Assembly: GCA_030998015.1 (NCBI GenBank)
Contig: JARWMV010000006.1
Coordinates: 310,001 to 374,000 of the forward strand
Source: Ceratorhiza oryzae-sativae
Lineage: Eukaryota > Basidiomycota > Agaricomycetes > Cantharellales > Ceratobasidiaceae
DNA length: 64,000 nucleotides
Direction of reading: 5' to 3'
Below, one piece after another: positions 25,126 through 36,830 of this stretch. A program made the position numbers and the translations under genes. Under the pieces are notes generated by a model. The model saw only the letters and a program-made list of their open reading frames with translations, ran no database searches and had not been told where the DNA came from. Each line of letters begins with the position of its first letter. The stretch's first letter is position 1.

Positions 25126-28100
25126 ATGCGACCTGCACTGAGCGACGATAACCCTCCTGAACAACCAGTCGACTTTAGCTTTTTCACGATGGCCACTATG
25201 ATTTCTACGATTATCCTTGCGGTATTTGGCGTATTGAAATGCGCCGTACTGCTGAATTTCGAGGGCGAATTCCAGTTTGCCAGGTGAGTCACAACCCCTG
25301 TCATCGCAGATGTCCTGAAAGCTGAGGCTCTGGTCTAGCTTTTTGATCAAAAGCATCGATATCAAGGCTTGGGCTATCTCCCTATTCTTCCTTGCTGTCT
25401 TTATCGCTATAATAAACCTCATACGACTACCTGCACCATCTACCCCCCTACCCCTGAGCAGATGCCTCCCTCGTTTTTGCGTGCCGCACTATAGGTCTCT
25501 CGGTATGTATGCTTTTAGGATTTCACTGAAAAATGAGCTCACATTATACTAGCGGCCGATGCCGCTTTAGCACTGGGCCTGTACTGGCTCAGCGATAGGT
25601 GCCTCGTACATGCGCTCGACAGGCACCACACATTCAACCCTCTAATCCCATTCGTCTATTCGACCGCATGCCTCCTCTTTACTCTGGCAAGAACTTACGC
25701 ACGCTCAAACTCTCTCCGCCGTTTGAAAGTGTGCTTCTTTGCATTCATGACCCCTTGCGCACGAACTCTGTTGTATTTGGAAATTGGCTGGTTCGGCGGA
25801 CGTCCCATTTTAGGTAAGTAATTGGCACCTTTTTGGGTGCGATCGACGGGTCTCATTGTCAAATTGAAATAGCCGTGTCTGGACGTTTGGTCTTGCTCTC
25901 TTTGGTTCTCCTGGTAGCTCACTCGAGATCAGCTTTTAGTTCGACTAAGCAGGGTGCAGCGCCGTTTGACAAGGTCAAGAAAGGAAATATGGACGTGAGT
26001 AAATGCGGACGACTCGGTGACCTGACGCTCATGAATCATCGTCATAGGCAACACCAGGAGAAAACGTGGAGAACGGAGCTTTGTGCGAGTCTGGGAAGGA
26101 AGTTGCTTTGGATCAGGCTACGAACAAGGTGAGTGGACAACAGTGAATATATAAGACCTCAACTGACGGGTTTCTAGCGCGCGGCAGTACGAATTAAACG
26201 TCCGCTTCGCATGCCCAAGGATAGGTGGCTGCGAACGCAACGCCAGTGTCACATGAACCTGGAATCGTTTGATTCGATTGAGGATCCCATCCCATCTCTT
26301 GAAGGCGCTGTGGAATCGGCTCGGACACCAAAACTCCCTCTGGGCCTTTCGATGCCATCCCCGTCCCCGTCCCAATCACTTCCCTCATCCCTCCCCACCA
26401 GCCCATCCTCTCCCCCGACCCAATTCCCAACGCCATCTCACCGACCTTCACCACCTGTGACTTCACCGAAAAATCCGACAATATTTCCAGCAACCCCCGA
26501 GTTGCCTCAGAGCAACTTGCGATTGCCCGGATCATTCGAGCCGTCATCGGATGACGAGGGCAATGGTGCTGACACCTCGCCTGGGGTTCCGGGCGAGAAT
26601 AAAAACAAGAAAAGTGGAGAGATGGTTGACAACGAGAATGCTAGTGGACATGGAGATGGGTCTGGGGAAGCGGGCGATATTGGCGAATCTATGGGCGAGT
26701 GCGATGTCGTGTTGGGTGGGCCAGTTGACGGGCAAGAGCAATATAAGGTTAGAGATACGGCAGCTAATTTAGTGCTTCCCGAAACTGTACCCGGAGTGAA
26801 ATCCCCTGGATATGGAACACACGCTACAGAGCGGGGACAGGTATGATATCATTGCTCTCTTTTATCGTGATTTAATTCATCTGGGACTCGACAGCCGCCG
26901 GTCACTGGAGAACCAGCCGCAGAAAATGGAGCACCCCTTTCTGGCCCCACGCTCCTCACGCTTGCCCCCGCCAACTCTCAGCGATCGACGGCCGATGAAC
27001 CTGGATCCCCGTCTACCCCTTCAACCCCTAGTGTTGGAGCGCCAGTGGCAGTACCCGAGCCTCCGACGTACCACCTCAACGCGCCAGTCACAACCACTTC
27101 GAGCCCAGCCGGTAGTACCCAGGCGCAAGAAACAAACCCGAACCTAAATTTGGAAATCCCGATACAAGCTTCGCCTAACGCCAGTGGATCTGCGCCATAT
27201 GTCTCTCCATCCCCTCTGAATGACCAAATCGCAAGCTCAACTGCCGCCCTATACGTACCTGTCATCCCTCAACCCCCAAGTCCGCCGCCAACGCCCGAGG
27301 TCGTTCCGATGGAAATCACTGAGACTGGCGCTGGCCTAGCGACAAGTGCTTGGGTCCCGCCGGTGCCGAATAGGGCAAGGTTCACGGGCGGGACGACCCA
27401 CCCATCCACATATCCGCAGCATATCGTGGCCATGCTGGAATCTCTAGCCCACTGGTTCAGGAAGGCAGCCGAGGGAGCACTAGCACTGGCATCTGGAGCC
27501 GAGATGGATATTGACCAGGCCGAGGAGGTGACGCAGCTACGGTGGATGCCATGGATATAGAAAACGGTATGGATACGGAGAACGACATGGGTATGGAGGA
27601 GGTCGAGGCCTTGGACGAAGTTGACGAAGTGGAGATGGAAGAACCAGGGCCCCAGGATGCTCCAATGGCATCTCCGGCTCTCACTGCAATAGGACTCTAC
27701 GACACGCCAATGGGATCGCCGAGTATGGAGTCGAACTGGGATGATGATGAGGATATGGATTCCCCACGGAATTCCCCACGGCTATGGAACTCTCATCTGG
27801 GGGGCCCACTCAAGTCCCGCCTCCGCCTCAAGAAATTGCTCAGGCGTCAACCTCGCCCCTACGACTGCTCCGATTCCGGCTCCTCTCGTCCCTATTCTCA
27901 ATGCCGCCCCCGCCTCCACCCCCGTTTCCACGGCTGCACCGAGACATGCCCCTCATTACAAAAACATCCGCCAGGGGTCGAAGATGGACCACTCCCGACT
28001 TCCATATTGGACTCGAGCGCGACCGAGCAAGCCAAAGCAAGCGATGTGCAAACAGAGCTCCAACTGCTCCAAACCCCGACCAGTCCGTGCCGCCCCTTTG

Positions 28101-28615
28101 GCTAGATTCGATATGTCGAGCAACGTTTCCGGAGTGGGAGGACTACTGGCTTTGTGCCCCAGCTTGAGATCCCGCATATACCCCAGTCTTGGATGGCTCA
28201 GCCACTGGGATCGGCAGTTGGCGACTTGGTGTCAAACTTGCAGCAGGTGTCGATCGAAGAGGCGCCGCCCGCAGCATCACCGTCTGGACACAGCGGAGAA
28301 GCAGGATGGGTTCAAACCGAGCAGAACATGGATCAACTGGCCCAGATGTTCGACAGCGCTATTGGAATAACCCAGGCGGAGATTCACCATGGGGAAGCTT
28401 CAAACGAGGCGGCAGGACTTCTCACAGCACAGCAGGAGCCAAACGGACCAGAGACCAACCACGAGCTGGAGGACGAGGGAGAACAAGAGGATGGGCCAGA
28501 CGAGGGTGGGAATGATGTGGGAATGGACGTGGAGCTGGAGGGAGGCGATGATGCAGCGGCCGAGGAATACCTCAACAACCTGCTGCCTGAGTTGCTGGGA
28601 GCTGGACCTGCATAA
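25126..28615 (+). CDS. Large protein: multi-span membrane N-terminus, Pro/Ser-rich middle, acidic C-terminus; frame apparently broken several times
   Basis: The start ATG at 25126 (MRPALSDDNPPEQPVDF) leads into at least five hydrophobic segments: ISTIILAVFGVLKCAVLL, AWAISLFFLAVFIAIINLI, ALALGLYWLSD, FVYSTACLLFTLART and LVLLSLVLLVAHS. These are spread over four exons with short GT-AG introns at about 25284-25339, 25504-25552, 25815-25872 and 25995-26047. A long Pro/Ser-rich region follows (SMPSPSPSQSLPSSLPTSP), then an acidic Met/Asp/Glu-rich segment and an acidic end (DVELEGGDDAAAEEYLNNLL) at 28615. Between 27500 and 28170 the frame must change about six or seven times. Each change is a single missing base beside a G or C run, for example at gattccccacgg and gccaggggtcg. 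No known family is recognised. It is possibly a lineage-specific membrane protein with a disordered cytoplasmic tail. Confidence 0.5.
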
Positions 28616-29473
28616 AAAGGACGTAGTACGCCCACCGCTAAATATGCCTGGGCCTATTTTTCTCAGGTTATTATTCCCTGACTGGTTGAACAGTTTGTTC
28701 CGTTCGAGTTTCGTATATATATTTTCAACCTTGTTTCTTGATTAAATTAATTAAAAAGAGTGCCGGCTCATATGAACGTTTGCAGCAGCAAACAGAACAG
28801 TGGAAATTAGAATATGGGCCTCGTTCGACACCACAATATGGCACCTCACACCTTGATGCCTGGATGTTCCGCACTCGCGAAAAACGGTGAAGGGGTAGCC
28901 GCTGCCCCTGAGGCCGCTTAAGCCAGCAGATTCAATACACGGCAATCCACTCTTTTGTAGGTGAGGCAGAAGGTGGAAAAGCGAGCAGAGTAGACGAGGG
29001 CTGGCACGGACAAAAAAGACTTTCGGGCACAAAACCAGCCAAGAATTACATAGTCAGCCACGCATAAGCGGCGCAAGCGCTCGATGGGAACTGGATTCCA
29101 GGACACTCATCGATCAGCTTCTCCCCAAGGTCGGACACGCACATGCCGAAGCGGATGCCCTGTTCCGCCGCAAGCACAAGATGCCGATCATGGCAGGATG
29201 GATCCGTCTGTCACAAAGGCACAGCAAAACCGGGCGACACCCGACGTGAACATTCACCCGGACGACCTCATATTCTCTTTCGATATGTTGCGCAACGTGA
29301 TATGCGGTGCTGGTGCCTGATCTGATTTTGTCTTGCGATCCGCTCGCCGGGGGCTGGCTGCGCAGAAGAGCGCATGTAAGCCTCTGTCTGTTGTTATAAA
29401 CCCCCAGGATGCTGGATCGCTGGACACTGCTCTTGGATAACCAAACCCATCAGAAAAATCTATTCAGACTGAA
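28616..29473. other. Intergenic region, possible short coding remnant
   Basis: A plus-strand open stretch near 29105-29250 reads LIDQLLPKVGHAHAEADAL and ends at a TGA at about 29248. It has no start codon and no family match. The rest of the 850 nt shows nothing I can support. Confidence 0.25.
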
Positions 29474-31458
29474 ATGGTTCGCCTTTTAGTATACCCTCCG
29501 CATCATATATTGGCTAAGATCCAGGTTGCTCTTTAATAGCTTAATAACCAGCGGAATCTCGTCTACGAATACCATTTGGACGAACCATCTGTCAGTCAGG
29601 GACGCTTTGACCTCTCAAAAGCTGCGACACAGAAGCGATACCGCTTCGTGGATACTATCAGTATTCTAGCGGACAATCCTATTATACAGGTTTACGAATA
29701 CCAAGAACTTCCCAGCGAAACGTATGCCACCATATCATACCCCTAGCGAGGGAAAAAGGCTCCTCCAGAGCACAAAACCAGTACCTTCGAGGTTACTCAA
29801 AGCGGGAAAGTGGCGGGAGATCCTATCAGCATAACGTTACTCCAGGACGCATGTCGCGCCAGCCAACAACGAGGTGCCAACTTGCTTTGGCTCGATCGAT
29901 TGTGCGTGAACAAGTCCGACAAGATCGATGACGCTTGGCAGACGATGAGAATGTACGACATATACCAGGGCAGCAAATTTTGCATTGTCTTCCCCTTTGG
30001 TCTTTGGCAACTATCCAACCTCGACGAGGTGACTCCATGGATTGATCGCGGTTGGACTTTGCAGGAGGCAATCCTTCCGGCGCGAGTCGAGGTTATATTC
30101 CAATGGGAGCATGGCGGCTCTGAAGTAGAGGCTTACCGTTACGACCAAGTCATCTTCGGGGCTCCTCAAATTACGGTACTATCCCGGGTCTTTCAGCAAT
30201 GGCTCCGCTGTCCCTGCTTCTTGATTGCACCATTCGTGGGGTTCTTAAGCTTCTCGGTGATGATGTCGCTGAAGGAAGCAAGTCGATACATAAGGTTTCA
30301 ATATTTGGTACTCGCCCAGAAACAGACGTCAAGTCCGATTTTCGGCTCGTTCTGCCTAATGTTGCCGCGCTCGCCATGATTCTCGATAAAAAGGTCTCTT
30401 CTGATCGCGAAGCCTACTATTATTGTATCTGGAAGTCTACAATGATGCGTTCGACCCGCGACCCACAGGACAAGATTTACAGCATTATGGGTCTCTTTGG
30501 CGAATCTCTTGACCCAAACGATTACCCAGACAAGGCCGACGTCGTTAGCCCGTCCATCGCTCTCGCCCAGAGGATTCTGAAGAAACAAGGCCGAGCAACC
30601 TGGCTGGGCGTCTCGCTTTTTTCTCCTCCTTGTTATTGTCTTTCGACGTTTCCCTCCTTTCCGCAGATATTTGACGGCGCGACTGAACCAAAGGTCATCA
30701 TCCCTGGAGAAGGGCGTGTTTTGGCGCGAGAACTCATGTTCAACGATTATGTGGATTCTGATTTTCTGCACATGCCTACAGGGGCAATGGACGACAACGG
30801 ATACCTATCTTTCTCTGCCATATCCGTGCCAGTGTCTAAACATCGCCCCAGACCTAGCATAAACGCACCCAAAAGTCCGGTGCCCTCACTCCTAGCCCTT
30901 AATGATGTCATATGGTATGAACGTAGCCCACCGACACCTGGCGATGATCACCTCGAACCAAACGCGTTTGCGGTGCTCCTAGGCTGCTTCCTAGCATATT
31001 CCCCCTTCGAGACTCCCAATTTTGATGCTTTGAACATCCACGGCTTCATTCTTATAGAGCAGCCGGACGAACCCGGAAAATTCTACCTCGACTCATACTT
31101 TATGTGTTCCCAGGAGTCTTCCAGCTGGATCCCGAAGTGGAAGACACACGACTTCTGTGTTGGTGGTCGCTATGGAATTAAGCAGGCGCTCAAACCTGAA
31201 AACGAGTCTCGCGACCTGACCGATTATATTAGAAGTCGGCTTGCAAAGCTTGAAAGGCATGCCAAGCTGGTCAGAGGACGAGTTGTCGATAGCGTAGAAC
31301 TCGGCCCCGCCAAGACGAAAGGATACACCAACGGGTTTTCGTGGGCACCTGAGATGCCGATGGAAGGCCACCCGTGGCAGTCGAAAGGGCAGTGGACGAG
31401 CCAGGAAATAGATGACCTGCGAAGAAAACTAGAAGAATTGCTTAGGCCAGTGTCTTGA
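29474..31458 (+). pseudogene. HET-domain (heterokaryon incompatibility-like) gene, broken by a nonsense codon and a frameshift
   Basis: The ATG at 29474 (MVRLL) is followed by an intron or short skip to RNLVYEYHLDEPSVSQGRF. The HET core then reads YEYQELPSETYATISYP, then an in-frame TAG at 29744-29746 exactly where the family has the Trp of its YxxxSYxW motif, then RGK. The frame continues with NLLWLDRLCVNKSDKIDDAW, MRMYDIYQGSKFCIV, WIDRGWTLQEAILPARV. Near 30170-30178 one base is missing, and the frame then continues open to 31458 (CTIRGVLKLLGDD, STRDPQDKIYSIMGLFG, SQEIDDLRRKLEELL). STRDPQDKIYSIMGLF is the conserved second HET motif. HET proteins trigger non-self-recognition cell death in ascomycetes; in basidiomycetes their role is less clear. 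The TAG is a substitution, so this copy is probably non-functional even if the missing base is an assembly error. Confidence 0.75.
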
Positions 31459-32292
31459 AATTAAATGTATATGAAAAGCACTGCATAGTATATTTACAAC
31501 GGCAAGTGAATATAGCATTAGATTAGTGGGGCACGAAAGGCTAGGATAAATTATTTATACTCTACGATTACGAGTGAGTTTGCGTACCACGCATATATAC
31601 TCAACTCCGTCATTAAATAACCCTGGCCCGCTCTTCTTGTACATTGTACGTGGTATACCTTCTACATAGTTTGGTTCGATAGGAATAGCTGGGTCATCAG
31701 GTCGTGAAATCTGCCAAATTGAACCCGGCTCTACAACTTACTGCATCGAGGAGTGTCGCACACTGCCATATTACGCCATACTCGTTATCGTTTTAGCTGC
31801 TGAAGTTTGTGAGACTATGTGACATATAAACGGTATTCCCTGATCTCAGCTTGTATGAGTAATTCTTGGTTGATTGCTATGTCATTTACATAATTTGTAC
31901 CGTAGCTGGTGAAGTATCAGAACGAAGGGGTATCTGCGCTTGAATTGCTTAGGTAAGTGAAAACCGTTATATCTCAATACATTTTGAGCGGGGGGTGCTG
32001 TTGTCCTGGCTCTTTGACAGGCGAAATCGGCAATAGGCTAGGGCCTCTGAGGGCGCTACTCTCTACCGTCTGGATACCGTCGACAAGCTAAAAATCAGTC
32101 TCCTAGTCGCCACCCTTCACGTGAGATACAGAATGCCAAATTGATGACTCATCGCCGAGAGCTTCGTCACCAGACCACTCCAATTCCAGCTACTCCGCAA
32201 CTCGACTTTAGGCTACAGAAAATATTGCCCTTTAATAACATTTTTAGTGCCTCTGCCATAGTCTTATCCCTTCTCTTCGCGGGCTGTATAAT
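31459..32292. other. Intergenic region, no gene seen
   Basis: AT-rich 3' flank of the HET gene and 5' flank of the MYND gene. A hydrophobic open stretch at 32141-32290 is in a different frame from the MYND gene and is probably chance. No repeats were noticed. Confidence 0.35.
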
Positions 32293-34312
32293 ATGTCTCG
32301 CCAACTTGCTACTACTCGTTATTCTTCCGAGTTGCTTTGGGGACCAGCGATCGACCCACGCACTTTCATGTTCGACCCACGCCTTTCAGACATGCCAGCG
32401 GAGGAACATGATGCGCAATTTCACATGATGTATGACGTTGTTTCCATAAGGGAGTTAATGGGGCACCTGCTCTTGGGCGGCTTTGGGCCAGACGGTTGTT
32501 TCGACGAAACGCTCCATTTTGACATTATGTCGCTCAACTTTCATAAGCACGCAAGGGCACTGGGTATAGAGGACAAGGTACGTCAGAGTCGCGGGCTCAA
32601 TGCCCTACTATTATTTTGTTTATCTTTTATACCCCTTTCTGTACTACTATAGGAATTTAAATTTACCCAGACATACTATGGCTTTCTCGCTATTCGGCAT
32701 CTTGTTCACATTACCTGTGTCATCATCCTCAAGGAGACCAACCAGTTTGATTCTCTAACGAGACCATTCAATTTAGAAATGACTTGGAATCAGATGACTA
32801 GCAAAATGGCTGATGCGGCTCTGGCAGAAGCAACTAAGGCTTCCACAACTGCGTTCTTGTGGAATAAGTTTTGCACCATCTTTTCTCGCCCAAGATTTGC
32901 TGGTAAACAGCTCGAGGGTGGATTTGTATCTGCGCTAGTTGTGACGCAATCATTGTGGAGCGATCGAAGTTCAACATTGACTTTGTTCATACGTGGCTCC
33001 TTCCCGGATGCCCTTTGTTGCTCCATTGCTATGCTGAAGCTACTGCTTTGAATCCCGATCACAACGTGTGAGTACAAAATGATGGTAGCGAGATCATGAC
33101 CTCATTACTTTACCCTGTTGTTAGTGCGCACATTGGCCTTGTATTTTTACAGGATCTTGGTTTCAGACTTTATCTTGTAGCCTCCCAAGCGGAGCGGATG
33201 ATCCTCGAGCGCATCATTATGATGACAATCGAGCACAATGCTTTCTGGGACCCCAATGTCAGTCGTTTTTTGGATGCAGAAGACAGCCGCCTTGTGCGCG
33301 AAAAGTACTCTGACCTATGCCTGACTTGGGAACGAGCCCATCAACGTGTGGCGTCGCTTCCAATTCCGTTCTTGGATCGACTGAGTGGCTTCGTGCACTC
33401 CACGTCGGCATGTCCAAAATCTCCAAATGAGGAGCGTATCCAAGTACTAGGTCTATCCTTGAGGATGCTCTGGCTGTTTCTCCAGTCTCGTCGTTGGGTG
33501 TCGATGCCCGAATGTCTCAAATTTTGGGAATACGGTACCACCGTCTTTACTTGTTTAGGGTGAGTCTGCTGTTAACTGGGAGATGTTCCCGCTATACGCT
33601 GCCTACTAGAGTCGTAGGAAAGAGTCTACCATCACGAGAGGAATGGTTGGCGTTCGCGCGGCTATTTGCTGATTTCTCAATTGTGGCTTTGGCAGGAAGG
33701 GTGGTTTTATCGGCAACCCAAAACTGTAGGTGGTTTGTGCACTAGATCGAGCGTCAATTCACCGGATAAAAATCTAGTCGCAACTTCTCTTGATGATCCT
33801 TCCAGCTTAGATTCAATGCTGAAGGAGGTAGAGAGACTTCAGCCTATGCTCAGGACAGCAGTATTGATATCGCCTGAGCTCAAATACGATTTTGGTATTG
33901 AATACGAGAAGGTTCTCAAAAGGCTTTATCTATGGTCGGTGCTTGAAAATGGAGCGCGTAGTTCTGCGAGCAACCTGTCCCGCGCAGCTTCAAAGATCGT
34001 ATCCAGCTGGAGGCACCTCGAAAACGCAGCTCCGATCAGGCTGGACGGACAAACATGCATGTACCCTCGTTGCGGAATATCCAGCCGTGCGGATACGCAA
34101 TCGACGCACCTCGTATGCGGAAAATGTCAGAAATTTGTTTATTGTAGCTTGGGCTGTCAGCGCGCGTGAGCATCCCTTGTTTAACATCATCGAAAGTACT
34201 GCCGATAACTGAAAAGCAGAACCTGTTTGTCAGACATTGGGTACAACCGACGGTGGATTCGCATCGACTCTGGTGTCATCGTAATGGCGATCAGGTGCTC
34301 AAGGGAAAATGA
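32293..34312 (+). CDS. MYND-type zinc-finger protein, with one apparent frameshift
   Basis: Starts at ATG 32293 (MSRQLATTRYSSELLW). Exon 1 ends at 32577 and exon 2 starts at 32653; several more short introns follow. The N-terminal two thirds are helical and of a type seen in expanded Agaricomycete families (IDPRTFMFDPRLSDMP, FLAIRHLVHITCVIIL, ERMILERIIMMTIEHN). The C-terminus holds a MYND finger: CMYPRCG, then CGKCQKFVYCSLGCQRA, spliced to HW with later His and Cys (DSHRLWCH), giving the C-x2-C / C-x2-C / YC-x3-C / HW...C pattern; stop at 34312. In exon 2 the frame must change near 32960 (after SLWSDR, sensible sequence resumes as KFNIDFVHTWLLPG one frame over), a missing base beside an AA run. 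MYND fingers bind proline-rich partners; the specific role is unknown. Confidence 0.7.
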
Positions 34313-34508
34313 GCCAATTCGTGGTCGCTTCATATCTTTTGTATTTCCTTCTTTCGTTCAATACATGCGACACTATTTCTCTGGTCCCCTCTTCTCGTAG
34401 GTAGTGGCTGACTCGATCTTGAACGTGCCCATAGCCTGATCTCCAACTATTAGGCTAGCCAACACCTGCACATAGCTCTACTGAATCACCGCATTGGTTT
34501 GATTCTCC

Positions 34509-35790
34509 ATGGCCAATCAGATAGGTCGCATGCGTCCGATTGATCCAGTATGGAGTCTAGAAGTCGACCCAAGGACTTTTCTGTTTGAACCCAATCTCTC
34601 CGATATCTCGGAAAATAATGGGACATAAATGTATGAGCCCGACGATGTTCTTTTGCGGAATGCTATACTAGAACATCTTCTCGCTGCTGGACAAAGGGAT
34701 GGACGACTGGATGAGAATATCAGATTTGATAGCATGGCAGAGAATCTGGGTCGATATGCTATGAGGTTAGGCATGAGTGATATAGAGGTAACGTTGGCAT
34801 TTTTGACCTCATTCCGAACGTATCCGATCGTTGGACCTAGCCGTCGAACCAAAATCTTTGAGTCGCAAAGTCGTACTAGGGTTTCTTGTGCCTATGTCAT
34901 TTGGTTCAACTGGTTTGTGATCGTGTCTTAGAAGAGAGTGGACTATTGGAAAGCTTCAGACAATACTTTAAGCCAGAGGCAACCTGAGCCGGGAGGTCAA
35001 CTCGCATAGCCGCCGCAGCTTCAAGGGAGAAAAGCCGCGATAACTATTGGAGGTTTCTGAGCAATATTTTCTCGTTCGATGTTCTCCCTTGACTCGCCGA
35101 ATGGATCCATGTCGTTTACAGACTCTCAACCTGCTTTCGGTTAACCGAGGCTCTATCACCTTGCTCTATTCCCGTGGCGAGCCCCCTGGATCTTTTCGTC
35201 GCGATTGCACAATTGATGTTAGAATAGAAACCCACTCGCTAATTGTAAGTTGGTTTCAATGTTGTCTAGTTTAACAGTCATGTGGTTGATATTGCTTGAA
35301 CTCGGGCAGGGACTCAATCTACTCAATGCGCAAGAGACGCGCTATCGGCACTTCCTATGAGGACCTCCAAAGGATCGAAACGTGCTGCAACTCGTCATCA
35401 TGCTTACTCTCGAGAGACGAACCGGTTGGAACACCATGGCCAACCGTTCCGTAAACGTGCTAGATTCCTCAATAGTCTGCAAAGCATATATCGACACATT
35501 CATCGCTTGGGCACGCAGCCTAGGAGGTGACAAAACGCTCCCGTTCGAGTTCCTGAGCAACCTTGCTGTATTCGCACACAAATCGTTATATTCTATAACC
35601 TTTTGGCTGGGAATGAGGAAAAAATGGACGTATCTTGTGGGAGCAATCAGATGTTGTGGACGGCATTCGAGAACAGGGTGTATATCCATCTGGCTGGCCG
35701 CGTCAAGGTTTTCAACTTTGCCTTTGCGGTATTTTCATATTTCCAGTAAGTTGGGTTTCGAATTGAATGATAGGCACTAAACAGGCAAAC
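34509..35790 (+). pseudogene. Decayed duplicate of the MYND-family gene
   Basis: Begins at ATG 34509 and shares the N-terminal signature with the upstream gene (VDPRTFLFEPNLSDIS against IDPRTFMFDPRLSDMP). An in-frame TAA at 34626-34628 interrupts it, after which homologous sequence continues (LRNAILEHLLAAGQRDGRLD). Further stops occur near 35000-35100, with matching fragments in shifted frames (WRFLSNIFSFDVLP, LVIMLTLERRTGW, FENRVYIHLAGRVKVFNF). No MYND cysteine cluster is visible before the similarity ends near 35755. It is tandem to the intact copy and in the same orientation, so it arose by local duplication. Confidence 0.6.
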
Positions 35791-36830
35791 GATATAGAAC
35801 AATGATGTCCATGAACGCATGGTCAGAGGTTGCACGTATGATTGCTGAACAAGAAGTTATTGCGCTTGCAAGTCGGGTGTGATTGGTGTTGTTAGAAGTG
35901 TCTGAGTGACCCTCTAAGTATTGTGCATATACAATTATATCCTGATATCGTCGTTGAGCAGCCGGGTTTGGTGGAGAGGACACGATTGTGCCTGAAACAG
36001 TGGAAGAAATAAGTGACATGCCCAAAGTTGTCGCGTAAACGCCCTTGTCTCTTCCAGAGCTATTTAAAGACTCTGCGATCGACTGGGCAAAGGTTCATAG
36101 TCAGCCCCGCGTCTGGCAAACCGTTACGATCACTCCAGGATTCGTAATTTCGCCCGGGCAGAGTTGGCATATTGCATCAGCCATTGACGGATGGGCAACT
36201 ATCGACACATGATCGAGTCAAAGCTCCGAGCTAGGAGATGGGTGTATCCGAGATGTCCTTTGGCTTCACGCACGAGGATATCATGTGTGTGCGCTACACG
36301 TGCCATGGATGCGGGTCTGCTGTGTATAGTGGATTCGTTTGCCAAAGCGCGTAGTTGATTGCACGTTGGGTATCGAAATGAAGTAGCTAACGAGATTTTG
36401 GATAGTCACTGGGCGCTGGCTACCGCGACTCGGTAGGAAGTTGATATGAGGAGTTTTATGTGTATATTCCTCTTCCAACGACTCCTTGTCTAAATTTCTG
36501 CGTTCTCGAGAGGAGAGTTCGGCGGGATGTAATCGTTTGTTTTTTCAAAGTGTCCCGCAGCGTTGAAGAAATAAGCGTGAAGCAAATGTTGACATGTGAC
36601 GCAATGGGCAAGACAAGCAGAGAATGTTTATCACTGTTTACTGCTCTCGGATGTGTCAGCTGATTACGCTGTTATTTTCCTGCCGACAGCGACGACGACC
36701 ATCCAGCGCGTGCTCCCGACTTCTCGATGCGGTGTTAAAGGGAGTCTTATTCTTGCGATCAAAGTCAAATAGATTCTAATAATCGAGGTGAGCTGGAGTC
36801 GCCACGCGAGAGCGAGCGGCCAAAGTTGAC
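35791..36830. other. Intergenic region, no gene seen
   Basis: About 1 kb of mixed composition. The last 150 nt become GC-rich before the ATG at 36831. No ORF with family features and no repeats were noticed. Confidence 0.35.

Noticed and set aside
24982..25422. 146-codon minus-strand ORF
   Set aside because: It lies antisense to well-spliced membrane-protein exons and has no family features.
27840..28370. Separate small genes in 27.7-28.4 kb
   Set aside because: The competing frames here are better explained as pieces of one coding region separated by single missing bases.
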